NCBI GenBank assembly: GCA_047974855.1
Contig: JBKECT010000013.1
Location: 1 to 63,967, forward strand
DNA length: 63,967 bases
Direction of reading: 5' to 3'
Source: CAYNRG01 sp047974855
GTDB taxonomy: Bacteria; Bacillota_I; Bacilli_A; Erysipelotrichales; Erysipelotrichaceae
Within the stretch, counting starts at the first letter, position 1. The number at the start of each line of letters is the position of its first letter. The translations under genes and the position numbers were made by a program. Positions 52,283 to 60,271 of this stretch are shown piece by piece. The notes below the pieces were generated by a model, which saw nothing but the letters and a program-made list of their open reading frames with translations, searched no databases and was not told the origin of the DNA.

Positions 52283-53419
52283 CTATTTCCCCTCCGTTTC
52301 TGCTTCTTTTTCAGCTTTTGTTTTTCTTGTGCGCTTTACAGGAGCTTTTTCTTCTGTTGCTTCTTCAGCTTCTTTTTCAGCCTTTGTTTTTCTTGTGCGT
52401 TTTACAGGAGCTTTTTCTTCAGTCTTTTCTTCAACTTTTTTTGCTGTTTCTTTTGCTACCACTTCTTTTACTTCGGCTTCTACTTTTACAGCTTCTTTTA
52501 CTACTGGTGTTGCTTCTTTCACAGCTTCAGTTTCAACTTTTTTACTTATTACTCGACGTTCTCCGCGATCATTGTTACGGTCGCGGCGATCATCTGGGCG
52601 CTTAGTGTTAGCACGACGTTCTTCCATTTTCTGACGACGACGTTTTTCATTTTCTGCTGCTTGTTGATCTACATTGATAATAACATCTTGCATTGTAATA
52701 TCATCACCCTCAACATCTTGGTGTGCAATACTTAATACTCCACCTTTAGCTTCAACAATCGCATCAGCCATTAATGTTACCATCATTTTTACCGAACGAA
52801 TGGCATCATCATTAGATACAATTGGATAGTCTACCATATCAGGATCAGCATTTGTATCGATTAATCCAAACACAGGAATACCTAATTTTTTTGCTTCTGC
52901 CACTGCATTGTGTTCTTCTGTTGGATCAACTACAAATAACGCATCTGGTAATTTTTTCATTTCTTTAATTCCACCTAAGAAATTTTCTAAGCGCATTTGT
53001 TTTTTGTGAATAATTGCAATTTCTTTCTTTGTATATACATTAATTGTTCCATTCGCTTCCATCTCTTCGATTTCAAGTAAACGTTTGATTGATTTTTGAA
53101 TAGTGCGATAATTTGTTAAAATCCCACCCAACCAACGTTGGTTTACATAAAATGAACCAGAGCGTAAAGCTTCTTCTAAGATTGGAGCTTGCGCTTGTTT
53201 TTTTGTTCCTACAAATAAAATTTTCCCACCACGTTCTGTGATATCTTTCATTGTTGCGTAAGCATTTTCTATCATCTCCTTTGTTTGTTCTAAGTCGATG
53301 ATATGCACTCCATTCTTTGTTGCATAGATGTATGGTTTCATCTTTGGATTCCATCTACGCGTTTGATGTCCGAAGTGAACACCGTTTTCTAATAACTTTC
53401 TCATTGAAACAACTGTCAT
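52283..53419 (-). CDS. rpsB: Small-subunit ribosomal protein S2 with a long charged C-terminal extension
   Basis: Last-joining 30S protein, needed for S1 docking and initiation. 378 residues, against about 246 in Bacillus. The S2 core is complete (MTVVSMRKLLENGVHFGHQTRRWNPKM, LFVGTKKQAQAPILEEA, VDPTEEHNAVAEAKKLGIPV, ending before residue about 235). The extra 130 or so residues are Lys/Glu/Arg/Ala rich, first an arginine-rich stretch (KRPDDRRDRNNDRGERR) and then a repeated Ala/Glu/Lys/Val part with two copies of EEKAPVKRTRKTKAEKEAE. No domain was recognised. GAGGAAAA precedes ATG 53419. Operon with tsf; structured leader and promoter upstream. Confidence 0.95.
   Translation of the reverse strand: MTVVSMRKLLENGVHFGHQTRRWNPKMKPYIYATKNGVHIIDLEQTKEMIENAYATMKDITERGGKILFVGTKKQAQAPILEEALRSGSFYVNQRWLGGILTNYRTIQKSIKRLLEIEEMEANGTINVYTKKEIAIIHKKQMRLENFLGGIKEMKKLPDALFVVDPTEEHNAVAEAKKLGIPVFGLIDTNADPDMVDYPIVSNDDAIRSVKMMVTLMADAIVEAKGGVLSIAHQDVEGDDITMQDVIINVDQQAAENEKRRRQKMEERRANTKRPDDRRDRNNDRGERRVISKKVETEAVKEATPVVKEAVKVEAEVKEVVAKETAKKVEEKTEEKAPVKRTRKTKAEKEAEEATEEKAPVKRTRKTKAEKEAETEGK
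52303..52420 (-). repeat. 66-base tandem repeat in the rpsB tail
   Basis: 52303-52354 and 52369-52420 are near-identical 52-base units offset by 66 bases (22 codons), each encoding PVKRTRKTKAEKEAE with flanking Glu/Ala codons. Only a few substitutions separate them, indicating a recent in-frame duplication. Confidence 0.85.
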
Positions 53420-53529
53420 AATTTTTTCCTCACCTTCCGTTGTTTTCCTCCACCATTTCGAACATCAACAACTCTCGATCGAGCACGGGTTGATGAATCC
53501 ATAGTGTGTGTACTAGCGCCCATTGCGCT
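53420..53529 (-). promoter_or_regulatory. Structured rpsB leader RNA (candidate autoregulatory leader)
   Basis: About 110 transcribed bases before the rpsB ATG. Two helices are visible: HP1 AGCGC/GCGCT (53515-53519 with 53525-53529) right at the predicted 5' end, and HP2 CATCAAC/GTTGATG (53463-53469 with 53489-53495) enclosing the palindrome CTCGATCGAG (53474-53483). A downstream AACAAC could compete for GTTGTT. r-protein S2 leaders are known in Firmicutes; that this one binds S2 is inference. Confidence 0.5.
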
Positions 53530-53535
53530 TTTAGT

Positions 53536-53564
53536 AATATAACATAAAAACCTTGAGTTTTCAA
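53536..53564 (-). promoter_or_regulatory. rpsB-tsf promoter
   Basis: Minus strand: TTGAAA (53559-53564), 17-base spacer, TATATT (53536-53541) with TG one base upstream (extended -10). The -35 lies inside the xerC terminator hairpin. Confidence 0.7.
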
Positions 53565-53572
53565 GGTTTTTT
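53546..53572 (-). terminator. xerC terminator
   Basis: AAAAACCTTGA (53546-53556) pairs with TCAAGGTTTTT (53561-53571), loop GTTT; T runs on both strands. Thirteen bases after the xerC stop. Confidence 0.85.
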
Positions 53573-53584
53573 GTAGTATTATCG

Positions 53585-54517
53585 TTATTTATAGCTTTTT
53601 CCTTTAGCACGTGGGTGTGCATTTTGAACTACTTCCTTTAGTCGATCAACGCTAACATGCGTATAAATTTGTGTTGTCACCAAGTTTTCATGCCCTAAAA
53701 GTTCTTGTACAACCCTTAAATCTGCTCCATTATCTAGCAAATGAGTAGCAAAAGAGTGTCGAATCATGTGGGGATGTAAAACCATCGGCAATTCATTTCT
53801 CTCTCCAGTTTCTTTTAATATCATCTGAACAGCACGGTTTGAAAGCGGTGTTCCCTTTTGTGAAACAAACAAAACATCATGCTCCTTCTTTAACCATAAA
53901 CTCCTAGATTCATCAAGGTACTTCAATATTAATCGTCCACATTTAGGATAAAATGGAACCATTCTCTCTTTATTCCCTTTTCCTAAAATAATCAGTGTTT
54001 GCTGTTCAAAGTCAATACGACTAACTTTTAACTCGGTCACTTCGCTCAATCGCAACCCACAAGCATACAAAACTTCAATAATGCAACGATTACGTAATTC
54101 TACAGGGTTACTCAAATCAAAACTTCTCAACACTTTCATTATTTGATCGTATGTCAAAAACTCAGGCAACTTTTTTTTCACCTTTGACGCTTTCAAATAT
54201 GGTGTCGGATTATTTTTTATCCCTTCATAGCGATGCAGGTACTTAAAAAAAGATCTCAGTGCTGACATTGATCGTGCAAACGAAGCTGTTGAATATCTTT
54301 TTTGTGTTAGCTCTCCGCTGCGCAATGCCATTACATAAGATAAAATGTCATCTTTCGTAATATCCTCAAAAGAATTAATTTCTTGTGACTTTAAGTAACC
54401 AAGAAATCGATTCACGTCACGTCGATATGCTTCGACTGTTTTTTTTGACCCAGTTTTACCTATTTGATACTGATTCAAAAACCCTTCTAAACTATCATCA
54501 AAGATTATTTGCGACAT
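53585..54517 (-). CDS. xerC: Tyrosine recombinase XerC
   Basis: Chromosome-dimer resolution recombinase acting at dif with a partner. 310 residues: SAM-like core-binding domain (1-90) and catalytic domain with R156 (GLRLSE), K180 (LGKGNKE), H250-x-x-R253 (HMIRHSFATHLL), H276 (LGHENL) and nucleophile Y285 (IYTHVS). All catalytic residues are present. The position after trmFO matches Bacillus codV, so xerC is preferred over xerD. It overlaps trmFO by 13 bases, with GAGGAAAA before ATG 54517. The hslV-hslU-codY genes that follow in Bacillus are missing; rpsB comes next. Confidence 0.92.
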   Translation of the reverse strand: MSQIIFDDSLEGFLNQYQIGKTGSKKTVEAYRRDVNRFLGYLKSQEINSFEDITKDDILSYVMALRSGELTQKRYSTASFARSMSALRSFFKYLHRYEGIKNNPTPYLKASKVKKKLPEFLTYDQIMKVLRSFDLSNPVELRNRCIIEVLYACGLRLSEVTELKVSRIDFEQQTLIILGKGNKERMVPFYPKCGRLILKYLDESRSLWLKKEHDVLFVSQKGTPLSNRAVQMILKETGERNELPMVLHPHMIRHSFATHLLDNGADLRVVQELLGHENLVTTQIYTHVSVDRLKEVVQNAHPRAKGKSYK

Positions 54518-55794
54518 AATTTTTCCTCAATAATCGCTAAAGCTTGCGGAGCATATGCCTCTTTACGATTTTTTTTCTTATGATCTCCATCTAATTTCAT
54601 AATACCAAAATTAGCATTCATAGGTTGAAACCCATTGGGGTCTGCATGCGTGATGTAATGAGCCATTGCACCCATCATGCACTTATTTCCAAGCTCGACA
54701 CAAGGCTCTTCTTGAAGGTATTTCGCCATATTTATTCCTGCCAGAAGCCCTGAAGATGCACTTTCGATATATCCTTCCACCCCTGTCATTTGTCCAGCAA
54801 AAAAAAGATCATCTCTCTCTATAAACTGGTAAGTCGCTCTTAAGCATTTAGGCGAATTAATAAATGTATTTCGATGCATTACTCCATATCGGACAATATT
54901 ACATTGTTCTAACCCAGGAATCATCTGTAAAATTCTTTTTTGCTCTGGCCATGTTAAATGCGTTTGAAAACCTACCACATTGTATAAACTTGCGGACACA
55001 TTATCTTGACGAAGTTGAACCACAGCTTCTATCTTTTTCCCTTCCTGCTGTAAACCAACAGGTTTCATCGGCCCAAATAGTAATGTTTGCTTACCCCGTT
55101 TGGCCATTACCTCAAATGGCATACATCCTTCAAAATAAATTTCTTTTTCAAATTCTTTAACAGGGACTGTTTCTGCCTGAATCAACTCAAAGTAAAACTG
55201 ATCAAACTCATCCTTTGTCATAGGACAATTAATATAATCTGCATCTCCTTTATCATATCGTGATTTATAATAAGCCTTAGAAAAATCAATACTATCTTTC
55301 TCTATAATCGGTGCAGCTGCATCATAAAAATAAAACTGTTCCTCTTTCACTATCTCTTGAATTTTTTTAGATAGCTTATCACTTGTTAATGGACCTGTCG
55401 CCAATATGCATGGCCCATTTGGAATTTCCTCCACTTCTCTTGCTTCAATAATAATATTAGGATGATTTTTAATTCTATCTGTCACTCCTTTGGAGAATAA
55501 CTCACGATCGACTGCAAGAGCACTTCCTGCAGGGAGTTGATTTTCTTGTGCTACATCCATAATAAGAGAACCACAACGTCTCATTTCTTCTTTCAATAGC
55601 CCTACTGCATTTGTTAGTGTATCACTGCGAAAAGAGTTAGAACATACTAACTCTGCAAATTGATCTGTTTTATGTGCTGGTGTCATCACTTTGGGGCGCA
55701 TTTCAATAAGACGAACTTTTATTCCACGCTTTGCTAATTGCCATGCTGCCTCACATCCCGCAAGTCCAGCTCCAACAACAATCACTTCTTTCAT
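54505..55794 (-). CDS. trmFO: tRNA uracil-54 C5-methyltransferase TrmFO (folate/FAD-dependent)
   Basis: Makes T54 in the tRNA T-loop using methylene-tetrahydrofolate and FADH2. 429 residues starting MKEVIVVGAGLAGCEAAWQLAKRG (FAD motif GAGLAGCEA), with CSNSFRSDTLTNAVGLLKEEMR carrying the conserved cysteine, DAAAPIIEKDSID, and GQMTGVEGYIESASSGLLAGIN near the C-terminus. ATG overlaps the topA TAA (TAATG) with only a weak GCGGT upstream, so it likely depends on coupling to topA. Same order as Bacillus topA-trmFO-codV. Confidence 0.97.
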   Translation of the reverse strand: MKEVIVVGAGLAGCEAAWQLAKRGIKVRLIEMRPKVMTPAHKTDQFAELVCSNSFRSDTLTNAVGLLKEEMRRCGSLIMDVAQENQLPAGSALAVDRELFSKGVTDRIKNHPNIIIEAREVEEIPNGPCILATGPLTSDKLSKKIQEIVKEEQFYFYDAAAPIIEKDSIDFSKAYYKSRYDKGDADYINCPMTKDEFDQFYFELIQAETVPVKEFEKEIYFEGCMPFEVMAKRGKQTLLFGPMKPVGLQQEGKKIEAVVQLRQDNVSASLYNVVGFQTHLTWPEQKRILQMIPGLEQCNIVRYGVMHRNTFINSPKCLRATYQFIERDDLFFAGQMTGVEGYIESASSGLLAGINMAKYLQEEPCVELGNKCMMGAMAHYITHADPNGFQPMNANFGIMKLDGDHKKKNRKEAYAPQALAIIEEKLCRK

Positions 55795-57815
55795 TATTTT
55801 TTTACCGCTTTTTTCTTTCTAAATTTTGGAGTTTGCTCACCTGGAATGTTTTCGATATGACGACATTTAGGAAAGTTTCCACATCCCAAGAAATAATTAC
55901 CATAGCGACTTTTTCTTTTCATCAGCTCTCCACCACATTCAGGGCACATTTTCCCACTTGGCTCAGCCTTTTCTTTTTCAGGTTGCTCAATCTTCCTTGT
56001 GTATTTACACTCCGGAAATTTTTCACACGAAATAAATTTTCCAAATCGTCCAATTCGCGTAACCAACTCGTTACCACACTCAGGGCATTTTTCACCAATT
56101 TTCTCAGGCTCAATCTTTTCCATGTTTTCATAAGCATGGTCTACCAATGGCATAAATTGGTTATAAAACTCCCTCAATGCCTTTACATTATCCAAATCAC
56201 CTTCAGCAATTTCATCCAGCTCTGTTTCCATCTTCGCTGTGTATTTTACATTAATAATTTCTTTAAAATATTGTTCCAGTTTATCTGAAGTTAACACTCC
56301 TTGCTCCGTTGGAAAGAAAACCTTTGTTTTCGATGTTTCTGTGCTGCGATCTAGTAGTACATAGCCACGCTGTTGAATTGTATCAATAATCATTGAATAG
56401 GTACTTGGTCTTCCAATCCCCTCTTCTTCTAATTGCTTAATTAGCTTTGCTTCTGTATAGCGCATAGGCGGTTCAGTAAAGTGTTGTGTTTTTTCTATGC
56501 TCTTAGCCGAAAGTTTTTCATTTTCAACAAACAACGGCAATAAAACATCTTTACTTGTTTCATAACTTCCATAAACTTTTAAATATCCATCAAACACTAA
56601 CTGCGTTCCATTCGCCACAAACTCATATCCATTTTGTTCAAAAGTAATCGCAACTGTATCACTACTCGCATCTGCCATCAGTGATGCCAAAGCACGAGCA
56701 TAAATCATTTTGTATAACTTGTATTGCTCTGGTGTTAAATATTTCTCCACATCTTCTGGTTTATTATCTAAGCTTGTTGGACGAATTCCTTCATGGGCAT
56801 CTTGCGCATTATCATCTTTTTTTACTTTATAAACCCCAAGGTATTCTTTTCCATACTCTGCTTCTATTTTCGCTCTAGCGGCTGCAACAAAAGTGTTACT
56901 CAATCTTGTACTATCCGTACGCATATATGTGATTAATCCTTCTGTTTCTTTTTTTAATTTAATTCCTTCATACAACTTCTGTGCTGTCATCATCGTTCTT
57001 TTAGCACTGAATCCCAACTTAGTTGAAGCCTCTTGTTGAAGTGTAGATGTAATAAATGGCATTTTTGATGATTTTTTTCTTGTTTGTTTCTTAATTTCTG
57101 TAATTTCAAAATCTTCTTGACATGCATCAAGAACTTTTGTTGCTTCTTCTTCATTCGATAACTCAATTTTCTTTCCTTTAAATTTAGAAAGTCCCGCTTC
57201 ACAATCCTGCATATCTTTGCTAAATTGAGCTGTAATCTTCCAATATTCCTCAGGAATAAAAGCATTAATTTCCTTCTCTTTTTCCACAATCAATTTTAAA
57301 GCGACAGACTGTACTCTTCCCGCTGATTTACTTTTAATTTTATTTTTTAATAAAGATGACAACTTAAATCCAATAATTCTATCCAAAATTCGGCGTGTCT
57401 CTTGTGATTTTACTAAATCTAAATCAATCACTCTTGGTTGTGTAAAGGCATTCAAGACGGCGTCTTTAGTAATTTCATTAAAAACAACTCGATTCTCTTC
57501 CTCTACACTTAACGATAATTCTTGGGCCAAATGCCAAGAAATTGCCTCACCTTCGCGATCTGGATCTGTTGCCAAATAAACATAGTCTGCTTTTTTTGCC
57601 TTTGCTTTTAATTCCTTAACCACATCTTTCTTTTCTTTAGACACTGTGTATTTTGCTTCAAAATTATTTTCTACATCAATTCCTAATCGTCCCTTACCAC
57701 TTAATGATAATTCTCGAATATGACCTTTTGATGAAACAACTTCAAAGTCTTTTCCTAAGTACTTTTCAATCGTCTTTGATTTTGATGGTGATTCCACGAT
57801 TACTAAATTTTTCAT
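55794..57815 (-). CDS. topA: DNA topoisomerase I
   Basis: Relaxes negative supercoils by single-strand passage. 673 residues: TOPRIM domain with E8 and D84-x-D86 (ATDPDREGEAISW), active-site Y297 in GLITYMRTDSTRLS, and GRVQSVALKLIVE. Two C-terminal zinc ribbons are intact (CPECGNEL...CEKFPEC and CPECGGEL...CGNFPKC). Bacillus length is 691. AAAGGAGG precedes ATG 57815. First gene of topA-trmFO-xerC. Confidence 0.98.
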   Translation of the reverse strand: MKNLVIVESPSKSKTIEKYLGKDFEVVSSKGHIRELSLSGKGRLGIDVENNFEAKYTVSKEKKDVVKELKAKAKKADYVYLATDPDREGEAISWHLAQELSLSVEEENRVVFNEITKDAVLNAFTQPRVIDLDLVKSQETRRILDRIIGFKLSSLLKNKIKSKSAGRVQSVALKLIVEKEKEINAFIPEEYWKITAQFSKDMQDCEAGLSKFKGKKIELSNEEEATKVLDACQEDFEITEIKKQTRKKSSKMPFITSTLQQEASTKLGFSAKRTMMTAQKLYEGIKLKKETEGLITYMRTDSTRLSNTFVAAARAKIEAEYGKEYLGVYKVKKDDNAQDAHEGIRPTSLDNKPEDVEKYLTPEQYKLYKMIYARALASLMADASSDTVAITFEQNGYEFVANGTQLVFDGYLKVYGSYETSKDVLLPLFVENEKLSAKSIEKTQHFTEPPMRYTEAKLIKQLEEEGIGRPSTYSMIIDTIQQRGYVLLDRSTETSKTKVFFPTEQGVLTSDKLEQYFKEIINVKYTAKMETELDEIAEGDLDNVKALREFYNQFMPLVDHAYENMEKIEPEKIGEKCPECGNELVTRIGRFGKFISCEKFPECKYTRKIEQPEKEKAEPSGKMCPECGGELMKRKSRYGNYFLGCGNFPKCRHIENIPGEQTPKFRKKKAVKK

Positions 57816-57848
57816 TTTTCATCCTCCTTTGCAATTGCTGTATTTCCT

Positions 57849-57877
57849 ACAATATCCTATATTTTATTATCTTTCAA
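57849..57877 (-). promoter_or_regulatory. topA operon promoter
   Basis: Minus strand: TTGAAA (57872-57877), 17-base spacer, TATTGT (57849-57854). Good -35, fair -10. It lies in the 82-base gap after dprA, which has no obvious terminator. Confidence 0.5.
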
Positions 57878-57897
57878 GTTTATTTATACCTATCATT

Positions 57898-58626
57898 TCA
57901 AAAGTTGTCAACCTCAACAATTAAGTTTGCCCCCTGTTGAATCAGTAAATTACACCCTTCTCCTTGCTTTTCACCAATCGGATAAGGCACGCAATATACC
58001 TCTTTTGAAAGCTCTAAAGCATAATTAACGCTAATCATTGTCCCACTATGAAAGCGAGCTTGCGTCACAATACACTTTTCTCCTAATGCGGCTACAATTC
58101 TATTTCTCCAAGGAAAATGATGCCGCTGAGGCGACGTATTTTGTGGATATTCACTAATAACCAACTGTTCTTGTTTCATTTTTTTAAATAACTTTTCATT
58201 ATCTCTCGGATAACACACAGACAACCCACATCCCAATACTGCAATAGTTTTACCAATTTCGATACCCACCTGATGAACCAAAGCATCCACCCCTTTGGCT
58301 AAGCCTGATACAAGCACATATTTCTTGCCCAATCTCTGGCAAATTTTTTCAGTACACCAAGCGCCATAAGCAGTTATATTACGTGACCCAACAACACTGA
58401 TAGCTCTTTTATTTAATAAAGCTATATCTCCTTCATAAAACAGAACCCAAGGTGGGTATCGAAGCTGACGAAGTGTTTGTGGATACTCACTATCTGCAAT
58501 CGTTACATACTTTTCTTTTATTTCATAACAAAATACATCCTCATTATTTTTAATTTTGACCGCCATAGCTTCCCAATCTCCAGCAACGTCGTAAGCATAA
58601 CAAGCCAATTTATAAGATAAATCCAT
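57898..58626 (-). CDS. dprA: DNA processing protein DprA (Smf)
   Basis: Loads RecA on incoming single-stranded DNA in natural transformation. 242 residues from ATG 58626 (GGAGGGAT upstream; the longer frame to 58671 begins in the rnhB terminator and is rejected). A Rossmann core covers most of the protein: AISVVGSRNITAYG, VSGLAKGVDALVHQ, TIAVLGCGLSVCYPRDN, SEYPQNTSP, FPWRNRIVAALG and FHSGTMISVNYALEL. It lacks the C-terminal winged helix and most of the N-terminal SAM domain, so it is a short form. No other competence gene is in this window. Confidence 0.93.
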   Translation of the reverse strand: MDLSYKLACYAYDVAGDWEAMAVKIKNNEDVFCYEIKEKYVTIADSEYPQTLRQLRYPPWVLFYEGDIALLNKRAISVVGSRNITAYGAWCTEKICQRLGKKYVLVSGLAKGVDALVHQVGIEIGKTIAVLGCGLSVCYPRDNEKLFKKMKQEQLVISEYPQNTSPQRHHFPWRNRIVAALGEKCIVTQARFHSGTMISVNYALELSKEVYCVPYPIGEKQGEGCNLLIQQGANLIVEVDNF

Positions 58627-58650
58627 CTTATCCCTCCTATTAGTAATATA

Positions 58651-58673
58651 AAAAAAGTGGCTATTTCCCACTT
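58651..58673 (-). terminator. rnhB terminator
   Basis: AAGTGG (58655-58660) pairs with CCACTT (58668-58673), loop of seven; the minus-strand side ends in a run of T. It contains part of the rnhB stop and precedes dprA. Confidence 0.75.
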
Positions 58674-59292
58674 ATTTTATATTTTCATTCTCACAAATTC
58701 GGCAAACTGGTCCATAAGAGCGGCGATGTATCATCAACACCCCATAAGTATTTAAAGCCTCCAAATGTTGTTTTGTTGGATAGCCTTTGTGTTTTGCAAA
58801 TCCATACTCAGGGTAAAGAAAATCATATCCTTGCATAATTGCATCTCGTAATACCTTAGCTAAAATGCTTGCACCCGCAATAGAGATACTTTTTTGATCT
58901 CCTTTCACTAATGAAATAACCTCTTTTTTCTGATTAGGCAATGGCATTGCATCTGTCAAAATAACTGCACCTGTCAATTTTAGCGCAATCCTATCCATCG
59001 CATTTTGTGTTGCTCGATAAATATTTTCTTTATCAATCTGCGTAGGGCTTATAATTTCCCATGCATATTCTTTTGCTTCCTTAATAATCGTACAAAATAA
59101 TTCTTTTCTTTTTTTTTCACTAAGTGCTTTAGAATCATAAATCGCTGGGTTTTCATACCCAATATCAAATTGAACTCCTGCAACAACTAAAGGACCAGCT
59201 AAAGGACCTCTACCCGCTTCATCAATCCCTACAACAGCTATCTGTTTCATCCAATACTCTTTTTCATATTCATTACTTGTCGTCTTTATCAT
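58672..59292 (-). CDS. rnhB: Ribonuclease HII
   Basis: Cleaves RNA in RNA/DNA hybrids and single ribonucleotides in DNA. 206 residues. Catalytic GIDEAGRGPLAGPLVVAGV (D24, E25), the later acidic residue in VILTDAMPLP, and KGDQKSISIAGASILAKVLRD; it ends with the family YGPVCRICEN-type motif. The start is ambiguous: ATG 59292 has GGGAG seven bases upstream inside rbgA (20-base overlap), while ATG 59250 fits the short N-terminus of many homologues but has only a weak AAAGAG. Confidence 0.95.
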   Translation of the reverse strand: MIKTTSNEYEKEYWMKQIAVVGIDEAGRGPLAGPLVVAGVQFDIGYENPAIYDSKALSEKKRKELFCTIIKEAKEYAWEIISPTQIDKENIYRATQNAMDRIALKLTGAVILTDAMPLPNQKKEVISLVKGDQKSISIAGASILAKVLRDAIMQGYDFLYPEYGFAKHKGYPTKQHLEALNTYGVLMIHRRSYGPVCRICENENIK

Positions 59293-60217
59293 TAACTTTC
59301 TCCCAAGTAATCATCCCACATTTGTCGTTGCGTAATTCTGTCAGAAAAAACAAGACTGTTTTTTCATAACTCACTTCTCCGCCAGATTGAATTAAGTTTT
59401 TTTTCTTTCCTAAATTTTCAAGCATCTGATACTCATCGCCTACAAGTTCAATTCCATAGTGTTTCTTCAAAATTTGTGGATCATTTTCCATTAGCTTTTT
59501 CATTCCAAATGCTGCAACCTCTTCTAGTGGCACTACTTCATCTCGTATAGCTCCTGTTAGTGCTAAATAGTAACCGACTTCTTGATCTTCAAACTTAGGC
59601 CACAAAATTCCTGGTGTATCCAATAATTCAACTTCATTATTTAATCGAATCCATTGTAGTGCTTTGGTTACTCCTGGGCGATTGGCTGAAGCCGCAATTT
59701 TCCGTTTAACCACTCGATTAATCATGGTTGACTTTCCAACATTTGGCACACCGACCACCATAGCTCTAATTGCTCGTGGGCGAATTCCACGCGATTTTTG
59801 TTTCTCAATCTTTTCTTTCATTAACTCTTGGCACGCCTTAACAATAATCGACGTAACATTTTCTGTTAGAAAATCAATCGGCAGCGCCGCAATACCTTCA
59901 CTTTTAAAATACTCTTGCCACTTTTGAGTTTCTAAAGGAGATGCTTTATCTTTCTTTGATAATAAAATTAGCCGTGGCTTTTGTTGAATCAGTTGATCAA
60001 TCATTGGATTTTTACTTGCCTGCGGAATTCTAGCATCACGAATCTCAATCACCATGTCAACCGCTTTCATTGACTCTTCCATCAACCGTTTAGCTTTGGT
60101 CATATGCCCTGGATACCAGTTAATGCGTGAAGATGCAAAACTTTTTTCGTCAGTATTTTCAGCCCCCAATTTCTTCTCTTTTCTCTCTTTTCTTTTTTGA
60201 TACATATCTTTTGCCAT
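59273..60217 (-). CDS. rbgA: Ribosome biogenesis GTPase RbgA (YlqF)
   Basis: Circularly permuted GTPase needed for late 50S assembly. 314 residues from ATG 60217 (AAAGGAG upstream). Permuted motif order is visible: G4 LLSKKDKAS (about 85) before G1 GVPNVGKS (156-163), G2 region ANRPGVT, and G3 DTPG at 200-203. The C-terminal ANTAR-like RNA-binding domain follows. A Lys/Arg-rich N-terminal extension (about 25 residues) precedes the conserved INWYPGHMTKA. Its upstream DNA is replaced by the end of an integrative element, so the normal neighbour and promoter are not visible. Confidence 0.96.
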   Translation of the reverse strand: MAKDMYQKRKERKEKKLGAENTDEKSFASSRINWYPGHMTKAKRLMEESMKAVDMVIEIRDARIPQASKNPMIDQLIQQKPRLILLSKKDKASPLETQKWQEYFKSEGIAALPIDFLTENVTSIIVKACQELMKEKIEKQKSRGIRPRAIRAMVVGVPNVGKSTMINRVVKRKIAASANRPGVTKALQWIRLNNEVELLDTPGILWPKFEDQEVGYYLALTGAIRDEVVPLEEVAAFGMKKLMENDPQILKKHYGIELVGDEYQMLENLGKKKNLIQSGGEVSYEKTVLFFLTELRNDKCGMITWEKVNDKDDK

Positions 60218-60239
60218 AAGTATTCTCCTTTGTAAAAAC

Positions 60240-60271
60240 ATTTAATTAAATTAATAACTTTATTTAATTAA
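60240..60271. repeat. AT-rich direct repeat at the rbgA/element junction
   Basis: ATTTAATTAA occurs at 60240-60249 and 60262-60271, 22 bases apart, between the rbgA start and the end of the recombinase gene. Each copy contains the palindrome TTAATTAA. It could mark an attachment region, but such A/T-rich repeats arise easily by chance. Confidence 0.3.

Noticed and set aside
52303..52420. Repeat pair considered as a CRISPR fragment
   Set aside because: Only two units, inside a coding frame, and the intervening 14 bases encode the same protein repeat.
52264..52605. Leucine-rich open frame on the + strand opposite the rpsB tail
   Set aside because: It is the complement of the Lys/Glu repeat codons (CTT/TTC runs); no start signal and no plausible protein.
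53416..53622. 68-codon frame on the minus strand covering the rpsB leader
   Set aside because: It starts inside xerC, crosses a terminator and the rpsB promoter, ends inside rpsB, and has no ribosome binding site or recognisable protein.
60240..60271. ATTTAATTAA repeats as a proven attachment site
   Set aside because: Too short and too A/T rich to separate from chance without the other element end; kept only as a low-confidence repeat.
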